The position numbers and the translations under genes are program-made. A stretch of 64,000 nucleotides of DNA, taken from assembly GCA_963841815.1 (NCBI GenBank), contig CAWJEE010000010.1, positions 1-64,000 of the forward strand, in the 5' to 3' direction. The DNA comes from JAOUJD01 sp963841815 (lineage in GTDB: Bacteria; Pseudomonadota; Gammaproteobacteria; Burkholderiales; Burkholderiaceae_F). Numbering within the stretch: the first letter of the stretch is position 1; each line of letters opens with the position of its first letter. The notes under the pieces were generated by a model that did not search any database, had not been told where the DNA came from, and worked only from the letters and a program-made list of their open reading frames with translations. This document shows positions 1 through 13,602 of the stretch, piece after piece.

Positions 1-440
1 GGCTTCAGGTGAACGTGCGTGTGCGCGGCGGAGGCGTCGAGTTCCACGGTCACGAGGTTCAACTGGCCGTGGTGGACCCCTCGCTCGGCGGTCATTGCAT
101 CGGCGAAGCGGCGCACCTCGCTTGCCTCGCCCTTCAGGATCACGCTCTCGATGCAGTGCTCGTGGTCGAGGTGTGCATGCATCGTGGACACCGTCAGGTC
201 GTGATGCTCGTGCTGCAACAGGGTCAGCCGCTCGGCCAGGTCGCGCTCGTGGTGGTTGTAGACGTAAGAGAGATTCGCGACGCAGTGCGCCCGCGCGTCA
301 CTCACCTCGCGCAACCGGTCGAGATGGGCACGAAGTATGTCGCGCACCGCTTCGGACCGGTTGCTGTAGCCGCGCTGCTCGATCAGGCGATCGAACTCGT
401 GCGCGAGATCGTCATCGATGGAGATCGTGAAGCGTTCCAT
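1..440 (-). CDS. nikR: NikR nickel-responsive regulator (3' end cut by window)
   Basis: This is a ribbon-helix-helix repressor that binds DNA when loaded with Ni(II) and limits nickel uptake. The N-terminal 45 residues form the DNA-binding RHH domain, including the conserved stretch GYSNRSEAVRDIL. The rest is the tetramerising ACT-like domain. The nickel ligands known for E. coli NikR are all present: H77 within QHEHHD, H88 and H90 in TMHAH, and C96 in HEHCIE. It starts at an ATG at 440 and about 146 codons lie in the window, so only the last residues can be missing. No nickel transporter gene is visible next to it in the window. Its stop codon is outside the window. Confidence 0.93.
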   Translation of the reverse strand, partial: MERFTISIDDDLAHEFDRLIEQRGYSNRSEAVRDILRAHLDRLREVSDARAHCVANLSYVYNHHERDLAERLTLLQHEHHDLTVSTMHAHLDHEHCIESVILKGEASEVRRFADAMTAERGVHHGQLNLVTVELDASAAHTHVHLK

Positions 441-557
441 GGTGTCCCGGCGGCAATGGATCTCCGCCGAGTATAGGTTCGCCACGCCACTTCGCCGACG
501 CCTGCGAAGTCAATGCGAGCCAGTAACCGGGAGAGCACGGAACAGGGAGCAAGAAGA

Positions 558-590
558 CAAACGCCCCGATGCAAGTGCACCGGGGCGTTC
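558..590 (-). terminator. Intrinsic terminator of the rRNA operon
   Basis: A 9-bp GC-rich stem (AACGCCCCG at 560-568 pairing with CGGGGCGTT at 581-589) is followed on the minus strand by a T-rich tract. It lies about 10 bases beyond the end of 5S rRNA, where the rRNA operon should stop. Confidence 0.8.
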
Positions 591-600
591 GGGAGAGCTA

Positions 601-716
601 GCCTGACGATGTCCTACTTTCGCAGGAAATACATCCCACTATCATCGGCGCTGAGTCGTTTCACGGTCCTGTTCGGGATGGGAAGGGGTGGTTCCAACTC
701 GCTATGGTCATCAGGC
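601..716 (-). rRNA. rrf: 5S ribosomal RNA
   Basis: On the minus strand the ends TGCCTGATGACC and GGACATCGTCAGGC pair as the 5S terminal stem. The internal segment CCCATCCCGAACAGGACCGT is typical of 5S rRNA. Length is about 116 bases. It is the last gene of the rRNA operon, about 145 bases after 23S. Confidence 0.95.
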
Positions 717-860
717 AATCGGGTTGACCTCTTGCGCAGCCACCGCCAGGCGACGGCCGTCAAGAGATCCAATCGGAAGAAGCAAAGGCTACGTGTTGCG
801 TAGCGATCATGGTTGCGTTCGCGCCTCGACTCACTGAGGAGGCAGCACGGTTATAGGATC

Positions 861-3723
<2,863 letters not shown>

Positions 3724-3729
<6 letters not shown>

Positions 3730-3746
3730 CCTATAACGGTGCTGCC
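3724..3746 (-). other. 23S precursor processing stem
   Basis: The 23 bases here are the inverted complement of 841-863 with a single mismatch, so the two ends of the 23S precursor can form a long duplex. Such duplexes are the known RNase III cleavage site that releases pre-23S rRNA. Confidence 0.75.
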
Positions 3747-3886
3747 TTGCGGCGCGCCACGTTATTTCAAGTGACCATGTTGCTGTTCTCAGTTGTTGCT
3801 GAGAGCTCGAATGCAATCACAACCCGTTATCAACCCTCTCCCGGCTCATCGCCAGGCGCAGGATTGAAACGCTTTGCTTCTTCCGA

Positions 3887-3900
3887 ATTGTTAAAGATCG
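3887..3900 (-). promoter_or_regulatory. boxA antitermination element in the 16S-23S spacer
   Basis: On the minus strand this reads CGATCTTTAACAAT, close to the boxA consensus TGCTCTTTAACAA. It sits between tRNA-Ala and 23S, a usual place for a second boxA bound by NusB-NusE. Confidence 0.6.
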
Positions 3901-3967
3901 AAACAGCGATTTGGCCGAAGCCAAACGGAAACGCACGTTCATGCGCTTTCGTATGGATTCAGGAGAC

Positions 3968-4043
3968 TGGTGGAGGTGAACGGGATCGAACCGATGACCT
4001 CCTGCTTGCAAAGCAGGCGCTCTCCCAACTGAGCTACACCCCC
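3968..4043 (-). tRNA. tRNA-Ala(TGC)
   Basis: A 76-base cloverleaf beginning GGGGGTGTAGCTCAG and ending in CCACCA. The anticodon loop reads TTTGCAA, giving anticodon TGC. It lies in the rRNA spacer 24 bases from tRNA-Ile, the usual pair in proteobacterial rRNA operons. Confidence 0.97.
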
Positions 4044-4064
4044 GGTTCCGCACCTCACCGAGTG

Positions 4065-4141
4065 TGGTGGGTCTGGTTGGACTCGAACCAACGACCCCCG
4101 CCTTATCAAGACGGTGCTCTAACCAGCTGAGCTACAGACCC
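4065..4141 (-). tRNA. tRNA-Ile(GAT)
   Basis: A 77-base cloverleaf beginning GGGTCTGTAGCTCAG and ending in CCACCA. The anticodon is GAT. It is the first tRNA after 16S in the operon. Confidence 0.97.
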
Positions 4142-4271
4142 TCCGCATACAAACCGTCAGGGCCCGGCGCTGCGCGACGCCATTCAAAAACGACACCTCG
4201 CCACCCTGCGCCACTCGCTGCCGCAAGAAACTAACCGATAAGTGTGGACGCCTAAATCGAAGCGCTATCTC

Positions 4272-5808
<1,537 letters not shown>

Positions 5809-5983
5809 TTCTGTGTGCTTGATTACTCTCGCTGGAATCGAGGACATCCTGATGTTTCCACCTTGATGGTTCCTCTTCTTCCTTGCGTGAGCACTTATGG
5901 TTTGAGCATGCCGGCGCGCTTCGTCGTGAGACTCCACGTGCCGGTTGCGCCCTCATTAAGCGCCCACACTTATCGGCTGTTTC

Positions 5984-5997
5984 GTTTTTAAAGAGCG
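5984..5997 (-). promoter_or_regulatory. boxA antitermination element in the rRNA leader
   Basis: The minus strand reads CGCTCTTTAAAAAC, matching the boxA core GCTCTTTAA. It lies between the promoter at 6062-6090 and 16S, the normal position for the leader boxA. Confidence 0.65.
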
Positions 5998-6061
5998 TTG
6001 CTGGCTTCCTCGCGGGCACCGATATTGCGGTGCAACCGTTCGCAAGCAGCGAAGAAGCGGA

Positions 6062-6090
6062 ATTATGGGGCCCTGCAAAAGTCCTGTCAA
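6062..6090 (-). promoter_or_regulatory. rRNA operon promoter (sigma-70 type)
   Basis: The minus strand has a perfect -35 TTGACA (6085-6090), a 17-base spacer and a -10 CATAAT (6062-6067, five of six consensus bases). It is about 255 bases upstream of 16S. No other strong promoter is visible between it and the enoyl-CoA hydratase gene. Confidence 0.8.
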
Positions 6091-6360
6091 GCGAGCCCAC
6101 CGGGGCAAGTCATGGAGCGCTCTCTCGACTTTCCCTGGCCGCCTTTTGCTTCAAGGACTTGCGGCGACTTTCACCGAGGCTTCGCCGGTAGCTGGGCTCC
6201 CGTCCAGCCCTTCCCTTCCCACCGAATCCGATCCAGGCTGCGTCGCGATTCTGCGCAAACTGCAGCGATTCGATTTGTCGCAGTGCAATCGTCGTCAAGA
6301 CTCGCTGCACGACGGTCGCTCTCGAGAGAGTTCTCGCTGCGGACGGCTCGCAAGCGCCCG
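6091..6360. other. Intergenic stretch upstream of the rRNA promoter
   Basis: About 270 bases between the rRNA promoter and the 3' end of the enoyl-CoA hydratase gene. I see no convincing gene, terminator with a T-tract or repeat. It presumably holds activator or UP-type sequences for rRNA transcription, but none can be assigned by eye. Confidence 0.4.
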
Positions 6361-7137
6361 TCAGCGATGCTTGAAGCGCGGCGCGCGCTTCTCGACGAAG
6401 GCCGTCATACCTTCCTTCTGGTCCTCTGTCGCAAACAGCGAGTGGAAGAGCCGGCGCTCGAAGAGCAGGCCCTCGGAGAGAGGGACTTCGTAGGCGCGAT
6501 TGACCGCTTCCTTGGCCATCATGACCGCAGGCAGCGAGAACCCCGCAATGGCATTCGCAGTCGCGAGCGCTTCGTCGAGCACCTTGTCGGCAGCGACGAC
6601 GCGCGATACCAATCCGGCGCTCTCCGCCTCGCGCGCATCCATCATCCGCGCGCTCAGGACGAGATCCATCGCCTTCGCCTTTCCGACGGCGCGCGGCAGG
6701 CGCTGCGTGCCCCCGGCGCCCGGGATGATGCCGAGCTTGATCTCGGGCTGTCCGAAGCGCGCGGTCTCCGAGGCGATCACGATGTCGCACATCATGACGA
6801 GTTCACAACCGCCTCCGAGCGCGTAGCCGCTGACGGCCGCGATCACAGGCTTGCGAATGCGCTTGATCGTCTCCCAGTTGCGCGAGATGTACTCCGACTT
6901 GAACACGTCCATGTACGACCACGTGCTCATCGCGCCGATGTCGGCGCCCGCTGCGAACGCCTTCTCGCTCCCGGTGATGACCACCGCGCCGATCGCCTCA
7001 TCGCCATCGAAGGCGAGGAGCGCCTCGCCCAGTTCATCCATCAGCTTGTCGTTCAGCGCGTTGAGCGCCTTGGGACGGTTCAGGGTGATCAACCCCGCCC
7101 GCTCGCGGATCTCGACCAGGATGTTCTCGTAGCTCAT
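6361..7137 (-). CDS. Enoyl-CoA hydratase (crotonase family)
   Basis: A 258-residue cytosolic crotonase that hydrates 2-enoyl-CoA to 3-hydroxyacyl-CoA, in fatty-acid or aromatic-acid breakdown. The oxyanion-hole segment AAGADIGAM (62-70) and the loop GYALGGGCE (104-112) are present. Both catalytic glutamates of the mitochondrial-type hydratase are present, at E112 and E132 (within GQPEIKLG). Length and full-length similarity fit the PaaF/FadB1 group. It is a stand-alone gene on the same strand as the rRNA operon, transcribed towards its promoter. Substrate chain length cannot be told from sequence. Confidence 0.93.
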   Translation of the reverse strand: MSYENILVEIRERAGLITLNRPKALNALNDKLMDELGEALLAFDGDEAIGAVVITGSEKAFAAGADIGAMSTWSYMDVFKSEYISRNWETIKRIRKPVIAAVSGYALGGGCELVMMCDIVIASETARFGQPEIKLGIIPGAGGTQRLPRAVGKAKAMDLVLSARMMDAREAESAGLVSRVVAADKVLDEALATANAIAGFSLPAVMMAKEAVNRAYEVPLSEGLLFERRLFHSLFATEDQKEGMTAFVEKRAPRFKHR

Positions 7138-7206
7138 TGCGCCTCCTCGCGTGGTTCGTTCCGTTTCCCCCGATCTTAGCGAGGGCGGGCCGCGGGCGAC
7201 GCCGGC

Positions 7207-9894
7207 TCAGGCAGTGCCCGAGCGCTCCAGGTATTCGAGGATGTTGCCGGCGGTCAGCGACCGCGAATAGAAGAACCCCTGCGCGAAGTCGCACCCGATG
7301 TCCCGCATGTACTGGACCTGCTCGAGCGACTCGATCCCTTCGGCGACGACCTTCAGCTTGAAGTGCTTCGCCACGGCGATCATCGCGTGCACGATCGCGC
7401 GACTGTCGGCATCGCCGGGGATGCCCTCGATGAACGACTGGTCGATCTTCAGCGCGGTGATGGGCATTCGCTTCAGGTAGCCCATCATCGAGTACCCGGT
7501 CCCGAAGTCGTCCAGCACCAGGCCGACGCCCAGCGCCGCGAGCTCCGCGAGGACGTCGTTGTCGATGTCGCTTTCCTTCACGAGCGTGCGCTCCGTGATC
7601 TCGAGCACGATCAGGTGCGGATCGATCGCGTGCTTCGCAAGCGCCGAGCGGACCAGCGTGGGCAGCGCCGTCGACCCCATCTCGCGGCCCGCCACGTTGA
7701 TCGAGACCGGCACGTCGAAGTCCGGCCGCACGCGCCGCCAGCGGTTGATCTGGGAGCAGACCTCGTTCAGCACCCAGCGCGTGATCCGCTCGGACAGGCC
7801 GCTGATTTCCGCCACGCCGATGAATCGGTCGGGCGTCAGGATGCCGTGCACCGGGTGGTTCCAGCGGATCAGGGCCTCGAGACCGACGACGCGGCCGCCG
7901 GTCATCTCCAGCTGAGGCTGGTACTCGCAGAGGAACTGGTTGCAGTCGCCCTGCAGCGCCTTGACCAGTTCGATGCCCAGCTGCACCTCGCGCGCCGCCC
8001 GCTCGTAGCGAATCGGATTGAAGAAGCTGAACTGGTTGCGGCCGTCGCGCTTCGCCTGGTACATCGCGGCGTCGGCGTTCTTCAGCAGCGTGCTCATGTC
8101 CCGCCCGTGCTCCGGGAACAGGGCGACTCCGATCGAGGCGGACACCTGCGTGTCGATGTTCGGAACGAGGTCCGTCCGGTGCAGCGCCTGGGCCACGCGC
8201 GCCGCCAGCAGCGCGACTTCCTGCCGGTGCACGAACTCGCTCACCAGCACGACGAACTCGTCGCCTCCCAGCCGCGCGACGACGCCGGTGTCGCCCACCG
8301 TCTCGCGCAACAGCTCCGCCGCGGACTTGATCAGCGCATCGCCGACAAGGTGGCCGAGCGTGTCGTTCACGTCCTTGAAGCGATCGAGGTCGATGAGCAT
8401 CACCGCCATCCGCCGCTTGCGGTTGGCCGCCGTCATGATCATGTCGCGCATCGTCTCGCGCAGCAGGTTCCGGTTGGGCAACCCCGTGAGCCCGTCGTAC
8501 CACGCGAGGTGTTCGATGCGCGTTTCCGCTTCCTGGCGCTGCGCGGCCTCGACCGCGAGCGCGAGCATCAACGCGGTGGTGTTCGCGAAGCCCACGTCGT
8601 CCTCGTCCCAGAAACGGCTCTCCTGGTGGCGGAGGGACAGGACGCCAACGACTTCCCCTTCGACCAGGACCGGCGCGTCGAGCACCGAACGCACGTGGGA
8701 CCAGTCGGGATCCCCGGCGAACATGGTCGTCAGCCTCGAGGTGCGCGTGTCATTGACGATCACCGGCTGGCGGCTGCTCAACGGCGCGAAGTAGGCAGGG
8801 AACCGCGTCGAGGAGAACTCGCGCCCGACCCACTCGCGCTGGAACCGCTCGCTCTTGCGGTCGAACAACGACTCGCAGCGCAGCGCGTCCGGGTCATGGC
8901 TCAGGCGCCAGAAGCTGGCCGAGCCGACATCGAGCACTTCGGCCGCCGTGCGCAGGATGGTCGACAGCGCCTGCGTGAAGTCCGACTTCGGCTGGATCGC
9001 GAGTTCCAGCAGGCGTTCGCGAAAACGCAGCCGCCGGGCCTGCGCCCGTTCGGCCGGACCGAGGTCCCGCGCCGTCAGCACCAGTCCGCGCAGGTTCGGA
9101 TCGTCGAGCCTGTTGGCGAGCATGCACGAGATGCTGCGGCCGTTGCCGGTCAGTGCGGCGCGGGTGCGCAACTGCAGATGCGTCGACTGTCCGCGGCTGG
9201 CCGGTTCGTGCAGCAGACGGTCCACCGCGCGGCGAAACTCGATGCGCGATGGCTGGTCGAGGATGAACTCGAACGGCGAGCCCATGACGTCCTTTTCCTG
9301 CTCGCCGGTGATCGCTTCGAGGGCGGCGCTGGCGTAGATCACGCGGCGATCCGGGTTCAGGACCACCGTGAGCTCGGTCTGGTGCTCGGCCAGGGCGCGC
9401 GCGCGCGCCGCGGCCGCCCGCACGCCGCGAGCCGCGGCCCGCGTGACGTGCGTTTCAGTGATCACGATGGTCGCGAACTCGTCCTGCTCGAAGCGGAAGA
9501 GGCGCATCGTGATCGACGCGACCAGCAGGCGACCGCTGCGAAGCGGCAGCTTGGCCTCCACGCGGGCACGGTCGCTGGCCGCTGCGCGCAGCCACAGCCG
9601 GGTCCAGCGGCGCGCGAAGGCCGTGTGTGTCGAATAGGCGAAAAGTTCAGCGAGGCTCCGGCCGACAGGCGGCTCGCCGCTCGCCAGCGCCGCCGCTTCT
9701 GCGTTCAGCGCGAGGATCTGTCCGACCGCGTTGACGCAGAGAATCGGAACCGCAGCGTTCTCGAACGCCGCCTGGCGCAACGACCGCTCGACGGCGGCCT
9801 GACGCAGAGGGATTACTGTGGACGCCAAACGCACCTCGGTGATGGAGGCGCGCTGCAGGAACCGCGGCCCCACGTTCGACAGCGATTCTGCCAC
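7207..9894 (-). CDS. PAS/GAF sensor with GGDEF and EAL domains (c-di-GMP turnover)
   Basis: An 895-residue cytosolic signalling protein with no membrane segment. Two PAS-like segments (about 35-135 and 165-290) are followed by a GAF domain (about 305-465), a diguanylate cyclase domain with intact GGDEF near residue 541, and a phosphodiesterase domain with the EAL motif near 671. The EAL domain keeps the metal and catalytic motifs EALIRW, LEITERTL, DDFGTGYS, KIDQSFI and VAEGIES, so both activities could work. I do not see a clear inhibitory RxxD site just before GGDEF. The start is a GTG at 9894. The sensed signal is unknown. Confidence 0.93.
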   Translation of the reverse strand: MAESLSNVGPRFLQRASITEVRLASTVIPLRQAAVERSLRQAAFENAAVPILCVNAVGQILALNAEAAALASGEPPVGRSLAELFAYSTHTAFARRWTRLWLRAAASDRARVEAKLPLRSGRLLVASITMRLFRFEQDEFATIVITETHVTRAAARGVRAAAARARALAEHQTELTVVLNPDRRVIYASAALEAITGEQEKDVMGSPFEFILDQPSRIEFRRAVDRLLHEPASRGQSTHLQLRTRAALTGNGRSISCMLANRLDDPNLRGLVLTARDLGPAERAQARRLRFRERLLELAIQPKSDFTQALSTILRTAAEVLDVGSASFWRLSHDPDALRCESLFDRKSERFQREWVGREFSSTRFPAYFAPLSSRQPVIVNDTRTSRLTTMFAGDPDWSHVRSVLDAPVLVEGEVVGVLSLRHQESRFWDEDDVGFANTTALMLALAVEAAQRQEAETRIEHLAWYDGLTGLPNRNLLRETMRDMIMTAANRKRRMAVMLIDLDRFKDVNDTLGHLVGDALIKSAAELLRETVGDTGVVARLGGDEFVVLVSEFVHRQEVALLAARVAQALHRTDLVPNIDTQVSASIGVALFPEHGRDMSTLLKNADAAMYQAKRDGRNQFSFFNPIRYERAAREVQLGIELVKALQGDCNQFLCEYQPQLEMTGGRVVGLEALIRWNHPVHGILTPDRFIGVAEISGLSERITRWVLNEVCSQINRWRRVRPDFDVPVSINVAGREMGSTALPTLVRSALAKHAIDPHLIVLEITERTLVKESDIDNDVLAELAALGVGLVLDDFGTGYSMMGYLKRMPITALKIDQSFIEGIPGDADSRAIVHAMIAVAKHFKLKVVAEGIESLEQVQYMRDIGCDFAQGFFYSRSLTAGNILEYLERSGTA

Positions 9895-9963
9895 GCGACT
9901 TGACTGCGCGTAACGCTCCTGCCGCGTTCAAGAAGACCGGGCAGCCTCGCGCCGGACTTTCAG

Positions 9964-11361
9964 TCAGGCGACCGGCGCGGCCGCTCCCCCGCCCAGATGA
10001 CCGGCGATCCGCTCGGCCGTCGCGTGCCCGGCCTTCACGCAGTCCCCGATCGACACGCCCCCACGGTAGTTCGCGCAGAAGTAAAGGCCCGGGATCGACC
10101 GCTCGTCCTCCTCGACCTTGGCGATGCGCTGCCGGTGCCCCATCGTGTACTGGGGAATCGCGCGGGGCCAGCGGGTGATTTCGCTCCACATGGGATCGGC
10201 CCCCGCGCCCAGAAGCCGCGCGAGTTCCTCCTGGACGGCGCCTTGGACCTCCCCATCGCCGGCCGCAGCGAGTTGAGGGTTGCGACGCCCGCCGACGAAC
10301 GTGGTCAGCACCGCCACTTCCGACGGCGCACGATTCTCGAACATGGTGCTCGAGAAGAGCGTGCCGAGCACCGCGGGCCGCTCCTTCGCGGGCGCGAGGA
10401 AACCGAACCCGTCGAGTGGATGCAGGATCTCGCGCCGCCGATACGCACTGGCTACGACAGTGACCGGCGGATACGGGATCTCCCGCAGCGCCTGTGCGGC
10501 GACCGGAGCCATCGCCTGGACGATGTCGGCGGCGGCGTAGGCCGGAGTCGCGACGACGACGGCCCTCGCCTGCCGCTCGAACGCCATGCCGAAGCGTTCG
10601 CCGGTGACGGTGAACTCGCCGTCGGGACGCCGTTCCACGCGCGTCACCCTGACCTCGCAATCGACGTGGCCGACGGCCCGCGCCAGCGCGTCCGTCAGCG
10701 TCTGCATGCCGTCCCGGAACGAGAAGCTCGATGCCGCGTTCTTCGCCTTGTCCTTGCTCTTCTTTCGCTGGCGCGCGCCGAGGATCGCCCCCTTGATGAG
10801 GCTGCCGTACTGCTGCTCGAGCGCATGCAGGCGCGGGAACGCGGCGGGCACCGAAAGGGTCTCCGGATCGCCTGCGTAGATGCCGGCCACGAACGGCTCG
10901 ATCGCGTAGTCGAGGAATTCCGACCCCAGCCGCCGACGCACGAACTGCGCGATCGACTCCTCGACCTCCGGGGCAGCCTTGCCGATGAACGGTTCGGCGA
11001 ACAGGCGCAGCTTCGCTCCGAACGAGAAGAGCGGCGTCCGCAGGAAGGCGCCCGGCGACATCGGCAGCGCAACGAGCCGGCCGTCACGCAGGACATAGCG
11101 CTTCGACGACGCCTTGCTGCCGTCGATACGGTCTGCGCGGATCCCGAGATCGTCGAGCATCGCATTGATGAGGGGTGTCGTGTCCAGGCCACTGTTCGGC
11201 CCCCGTTCGAAGAGAGCACCCGAACGTCGCTCCGAGCCGATGACGCCGCCCGGCCGGGAGCCGATCTCGAACACGGCGACGCTCAGTCCCGCGCGCTTTG
11301 CACGAAACGCCGTCACGAGACCCGATAACCCGGCGCCGATGACGAGGACGTCTGTTGCCAT
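9964..11361 (-). CDS. hemG: Protoporphyrinogen oxidase (HemY/PPOX type)
   Basis: A 465-residue FAD enzyme that oxidises protoporphyrinogen IX to protoporphyrin IX in haem synthesis. The N-terminal dinucleotide-binding motif is VIGAGLSGLV, followed by an FAD segment RPGGVIGSERR. The C-terminal segment GLYFCANYRGGVSIGDC closes the FAD site. The frame extends upstream to a TTG at 11382, but the ATG at 11361 directly precedes the FAD motif at the usual distance, so it is preferred. The gene is divergent from the acrylyl-CoA reductase-like gene. Some databases call this type hemY; hemY is also used for an unrelated protein. Confidence 0.9.
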   Translation of the reverse strand: MATDVLVIGAGLSGLVTAFRAKRAGLSVAVFEIGSRPGGVIGSERRSGALFERGPNSGLDTTPLINAMLDDLGIRADRIDGSKASSKRYVLRDGRLVALPMSPGAFLRTPLFSFGAKLRLFAEPFIGKAAPEVEESIAQFVRRRLGSEFLDYAIEPFVAGIYAGDPETLSVPAAFPRLHALEQQYGSLIKGAILGARQRKKSKDKAKNAASSFSFRDGMQTLTDALARAVGHVDCEVRVTRVERRPDGEFTVTGERFGMAFERQARAVVVATPAYAAADIVQAMAPVAAQALREIPYPPVTVVASAYRRREILHPLDGFGFLAPAKERPAVLGTLFSSTMFENRAPSEVAVLTTFVGGRRNPQLAAAGDGEVQGAVQEELARLLGAGADPMWSEITRWPRAIPQYTMGHRQRIAKVEEDERSIPGLYFCANYRGGVSIGDCVKAGHATAERIAGHLGGGAAAPVA

Positions 11362-11588
11362 AACGGATTCCACCAAGGCCAAGGAGACCGAAGAATTGCA
11401 TTCGCCCCGGACGTGGACTTGTGCGTAAGCAAACTCATCGCTGCGGCGGGAGGCAAGGCCGCCCGCAGTTGCGGCGAAGCAAACCAGCCCGGCAGGCGCC
11501 CAGGGGCAAGCGCGGCGCCGACAGCGGCGCTGCGCTCGATCGTGGCCGGGAGTATCGTCCTCTTCCCCTGCGCTCCGCGACCCAAGCC

Positions 11589-12578
11589 ATGTTCAAGGCC
11601 ATCTACCTCAGCAAGGACGACGATCAGTTCCACGCCGAATTGCGCGAACTGGACGATGCGACGCTCGAAGCCAACACCGCAGGCACCGACGTCACCGTCG
11701 ACATCGACTATTCGACCATCAACTACAAGGACGGCCTGGCGCTGACCAACAAGTCGCCGGTCGTGCGCAAGTGGCCGATGGTGCCGGGGATCGACTGCGC
11801 GGGGACCGTCGTCGCGAGTTCATCGCCGCGATGGACCGCCGGCGACAAGGTGGTGCTGAACGGCTGGGGCATCGGCGAGACCGCCTGGGGCGGACTGGCT
11901 CAGCGCGGCCGCTACCGCGGCGACTGGCTGATCCGCGTTCCGGCGCCGCTGTCGACGTGCGACGCGATGGCAATCGGCACTGCCGGTTACACGGCAATGC
12001 TCGCGTGCATGGCGATCCGGGACGCAGGCGTGGCTGAGGGCGACGTCCTGGTGACGGGCGCAAGCGGCGGCGTCGGCTCCTTTGCGATTGCGATCCTCGC
12101 TCGCCGCGGCTACCGCGTCTTCGCGAGCACCGGCAAGGTGGAAGAAGCGGCGTACCTGCGGCAACTCGGCGCGGTCGAGATCCTCGACCGGGCGGAACTT
12201 TCCTCCGCCGGCAAGCCGCTCCAGAAGGAGCGCTGGGCTGCAGTAGTCGACTCGGTCGGCAGCCATACGCTCGCCAACGCGTGCGCGCAGGCGCGCTACG
12301 GCGGGGCCGTGGCCGCGTGTGGGCTGGCGCAGGGCATGGACCTGCCGCTGACGGTCGCGCCGTTCATCCTGCGCGGCGTTCGCCTGCTCGGCATCGACTC
12401 CGTGATGTGCCCGATCGACCGCCGGACGGCGGCGTGGAAGCACCTCGCCGAGGAAGTCGACCGTCCGCGTCTCGATGCGATCACGCACGAGATTCCGCTC
12501 TCAGCAGCGATCGAGGCAGGTCGGCAGATCCTGTCGGGCACGGTCCGCGGACGACTCGTCGTCGACGTCAACCGCTGA
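11589..12578 (+). CDS. acuI: Acrylyl-CoA reductase-like zinc-free MDR oxidoreductase (AcuI/YhdH family)
   Basis: A 329-residue medium-chain reductase that reduces acrylyl-CoA to propionyl-CoA with NADPH in the characterised family members. The N-terminal GroES-like part includes STINYKDGLAL and PGIDCAGTV. The nucleotide-binding motif is VTGASGGVGS, and the segment VFASTGK fits NADPH binding. There is no catalytic zinc cysteine set. The reading frame extends upstream to 11421, but the ATG at 11589 matches the family N-terminus. It is divergent from the haem gene, with a 227-base gap in which I see no other gene. Confidence 0.88.
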   Translation: MFKAIYLSKDDDQFHAELRELDDATLEANTAGTDVTVDIDYSTINYKDGLALTNKSPVVRKWPMVPGIDCAGTVVASSSPRWTAGDKVVLNGWGIGETAWGGLAQRGRYRGDWLIRVPAPLSTCDAMAIGTAGYTAMLACMAIRDAGVAEGDVLVTGASGGVGSFAIAILARRGYRVFASTGKVEEAAYLRQLGAVEILDRAELSSAGKPLQKERWAAVVDSVGSHTLANACAQARYGGAVAACGLAQGMDLPLTVAPFILRGVRLLGIDSVMCPIDRRTAAWKHLAEEVDRPRLDAITHEIPLSAAIEAGRQILSGTVRGRLVVDVNR

Positions 12579-12732
12579 TCCGGCGCGCCAGCCGTTTGCC
12601 GTACCCTTGCACGATCCCGCGAACTGGCGGCCCAGGGACGGAGAGCCGGCGCGGCTCGAGGCTGACGTCCGCCCCCGGTTTCGGCAGAATCTGCGCTCCG
12701 GAAAGAGTGCCGACCACAGGAGAATGGAACAC

Positions 12733-13584
12733 ATGAGCTCTCGCTTGATTCGCAGCATCGCCCTGATCACCGTCGCCGGCTTTGTCGCCTCCGCGCCAGT
12801 GCACGCGCAGGACCGCAAGAGTTGCGAACGGGACTACAAGCCGCAGGTCGGTCAGTCCGGCAAGGACGTGGTGTGGGTACCGACACCCGATGAACTGGTC
12901 CAGCGGATGCTGCGCATGGCAAAGGTCACGCCGCAGGACATCGTCTATGACCTCGGCGCGGGCGACGGCAAGATCGCGATCGCCGCCGGCAAGGCCGGCG
13001 CAACCGCCGTCGGCATCGAATACAACCCGGACATGGCCAAACTGGCCCAGTGCTTTGTTCAGGCCGAGGGCGTCGGCAACAAGGTGAAGATCATCCAGGG
13101 CGACATCTTCAAGGAAGACTTCAGCAAGGCCACGGTCGTCACGATGTACCTGCTGCCCGAGCTGAACCTGCGCCTGCGCCCGACCATCCTGAACATGAAA
13201 CCCGGCACGCGGGTGACGTCGCATCAGTTCACGATGGGGGACTGGGAGGCGGACGAGACGGCGGAGATCGACTACCGCACCGCCTACCTCTGGATCGTTC
13301 CGGCCAAGGTCGACGGCAACTGGGCACTGCGCGACCAGTCTGGCGCCCAGTACGGTGTCAACCTGAAGCAGGTTTACCAGAAGATCAGCGGCGAGGTCGT
13401 CGCGGGCGGCCCCAGGCAGCCGCTCGTCGGCGCGGCGCTGCGCGGTGACGAGATCAAGTTCGCGTTCAACGACGACAAGGGCGTCACGCGGACGCTCACC
13501 GGCACCGTCAAGGGCAACGAACTGACCGGCGTGCTGAAAGCCGCCGGCGGCGCGGAGACCAAGGTCACCGGCAGCCGCAAGTAA
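12733..13584 (+). CDS. Class I SAM-dependent methyltransferase-like protein with a signal peptide
   Basis: A 283-residue protein. Residues 1-25 look like a Sec signal peptide ending in VHA-Q. Residues 71-80 (VYDLGAGDGK) are methyltransferase motif I, followed by VGIEYNPDM and IQGDIF, which fit SAM-binding motifs II and III. The last 110 residues look like a separate beta-rich domain. The ATG at 12733 has AGGAGA about 10 bases upstream; an in-frame ATG at 12724 would overlap that site. An exported protein with a SAM fold is odd because SAM is cytosolic. The substrate is unknown. A terminator follows immediately. Confidence 0.8.
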   Translation: MSSRLIRSIALITVAGFVASAPVHAQDRKSCERDYKPQVGQSGKDVVWVPTPDELVQRMLRMAKVTPQDIVYDLGAGDGKIAIAAGKAGATAVGIEYNPDMAKLAQCFVQAEGVGNKVKIIQGDIFKEDFSKATVVTMYLLPELNLRLRPTILNMKPGTRVTSHQFTMGDWEADETAEIDYRTAYLWIVPAKVDGNWALRDQSGAQYGVNLKQVYQKISGEVVAGGPRQPLVGAALRGDEIKFAFNDDKGVTRTLTGTVKGNELTGVLKAAGGAETKVTGSRK

Positions 13585-13602
13585 CCTCCATTCAGGCAGT
13601 CC

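Noticed and set aside
1..440. NikR controlling an adjacent nickel transporter
   Set aside because: No nik, cobalt/nickel transporter or hydrogenase gene is visible in the window, and the region to the left is not available.
9..476. Plus-strand ORF of 155 codons over the first 476 bases
   Set aside because: It is the complement of nikR, whose minus-strand translation matches the family over its whole length.
7363..9903. 846-codon plus-strand ORF opposite the GGDEF/EAL gene
   Set aside because: A high-GC antisense shadow; the minus strand carries all GGDEF, EAL, GAF and PAS motifs.
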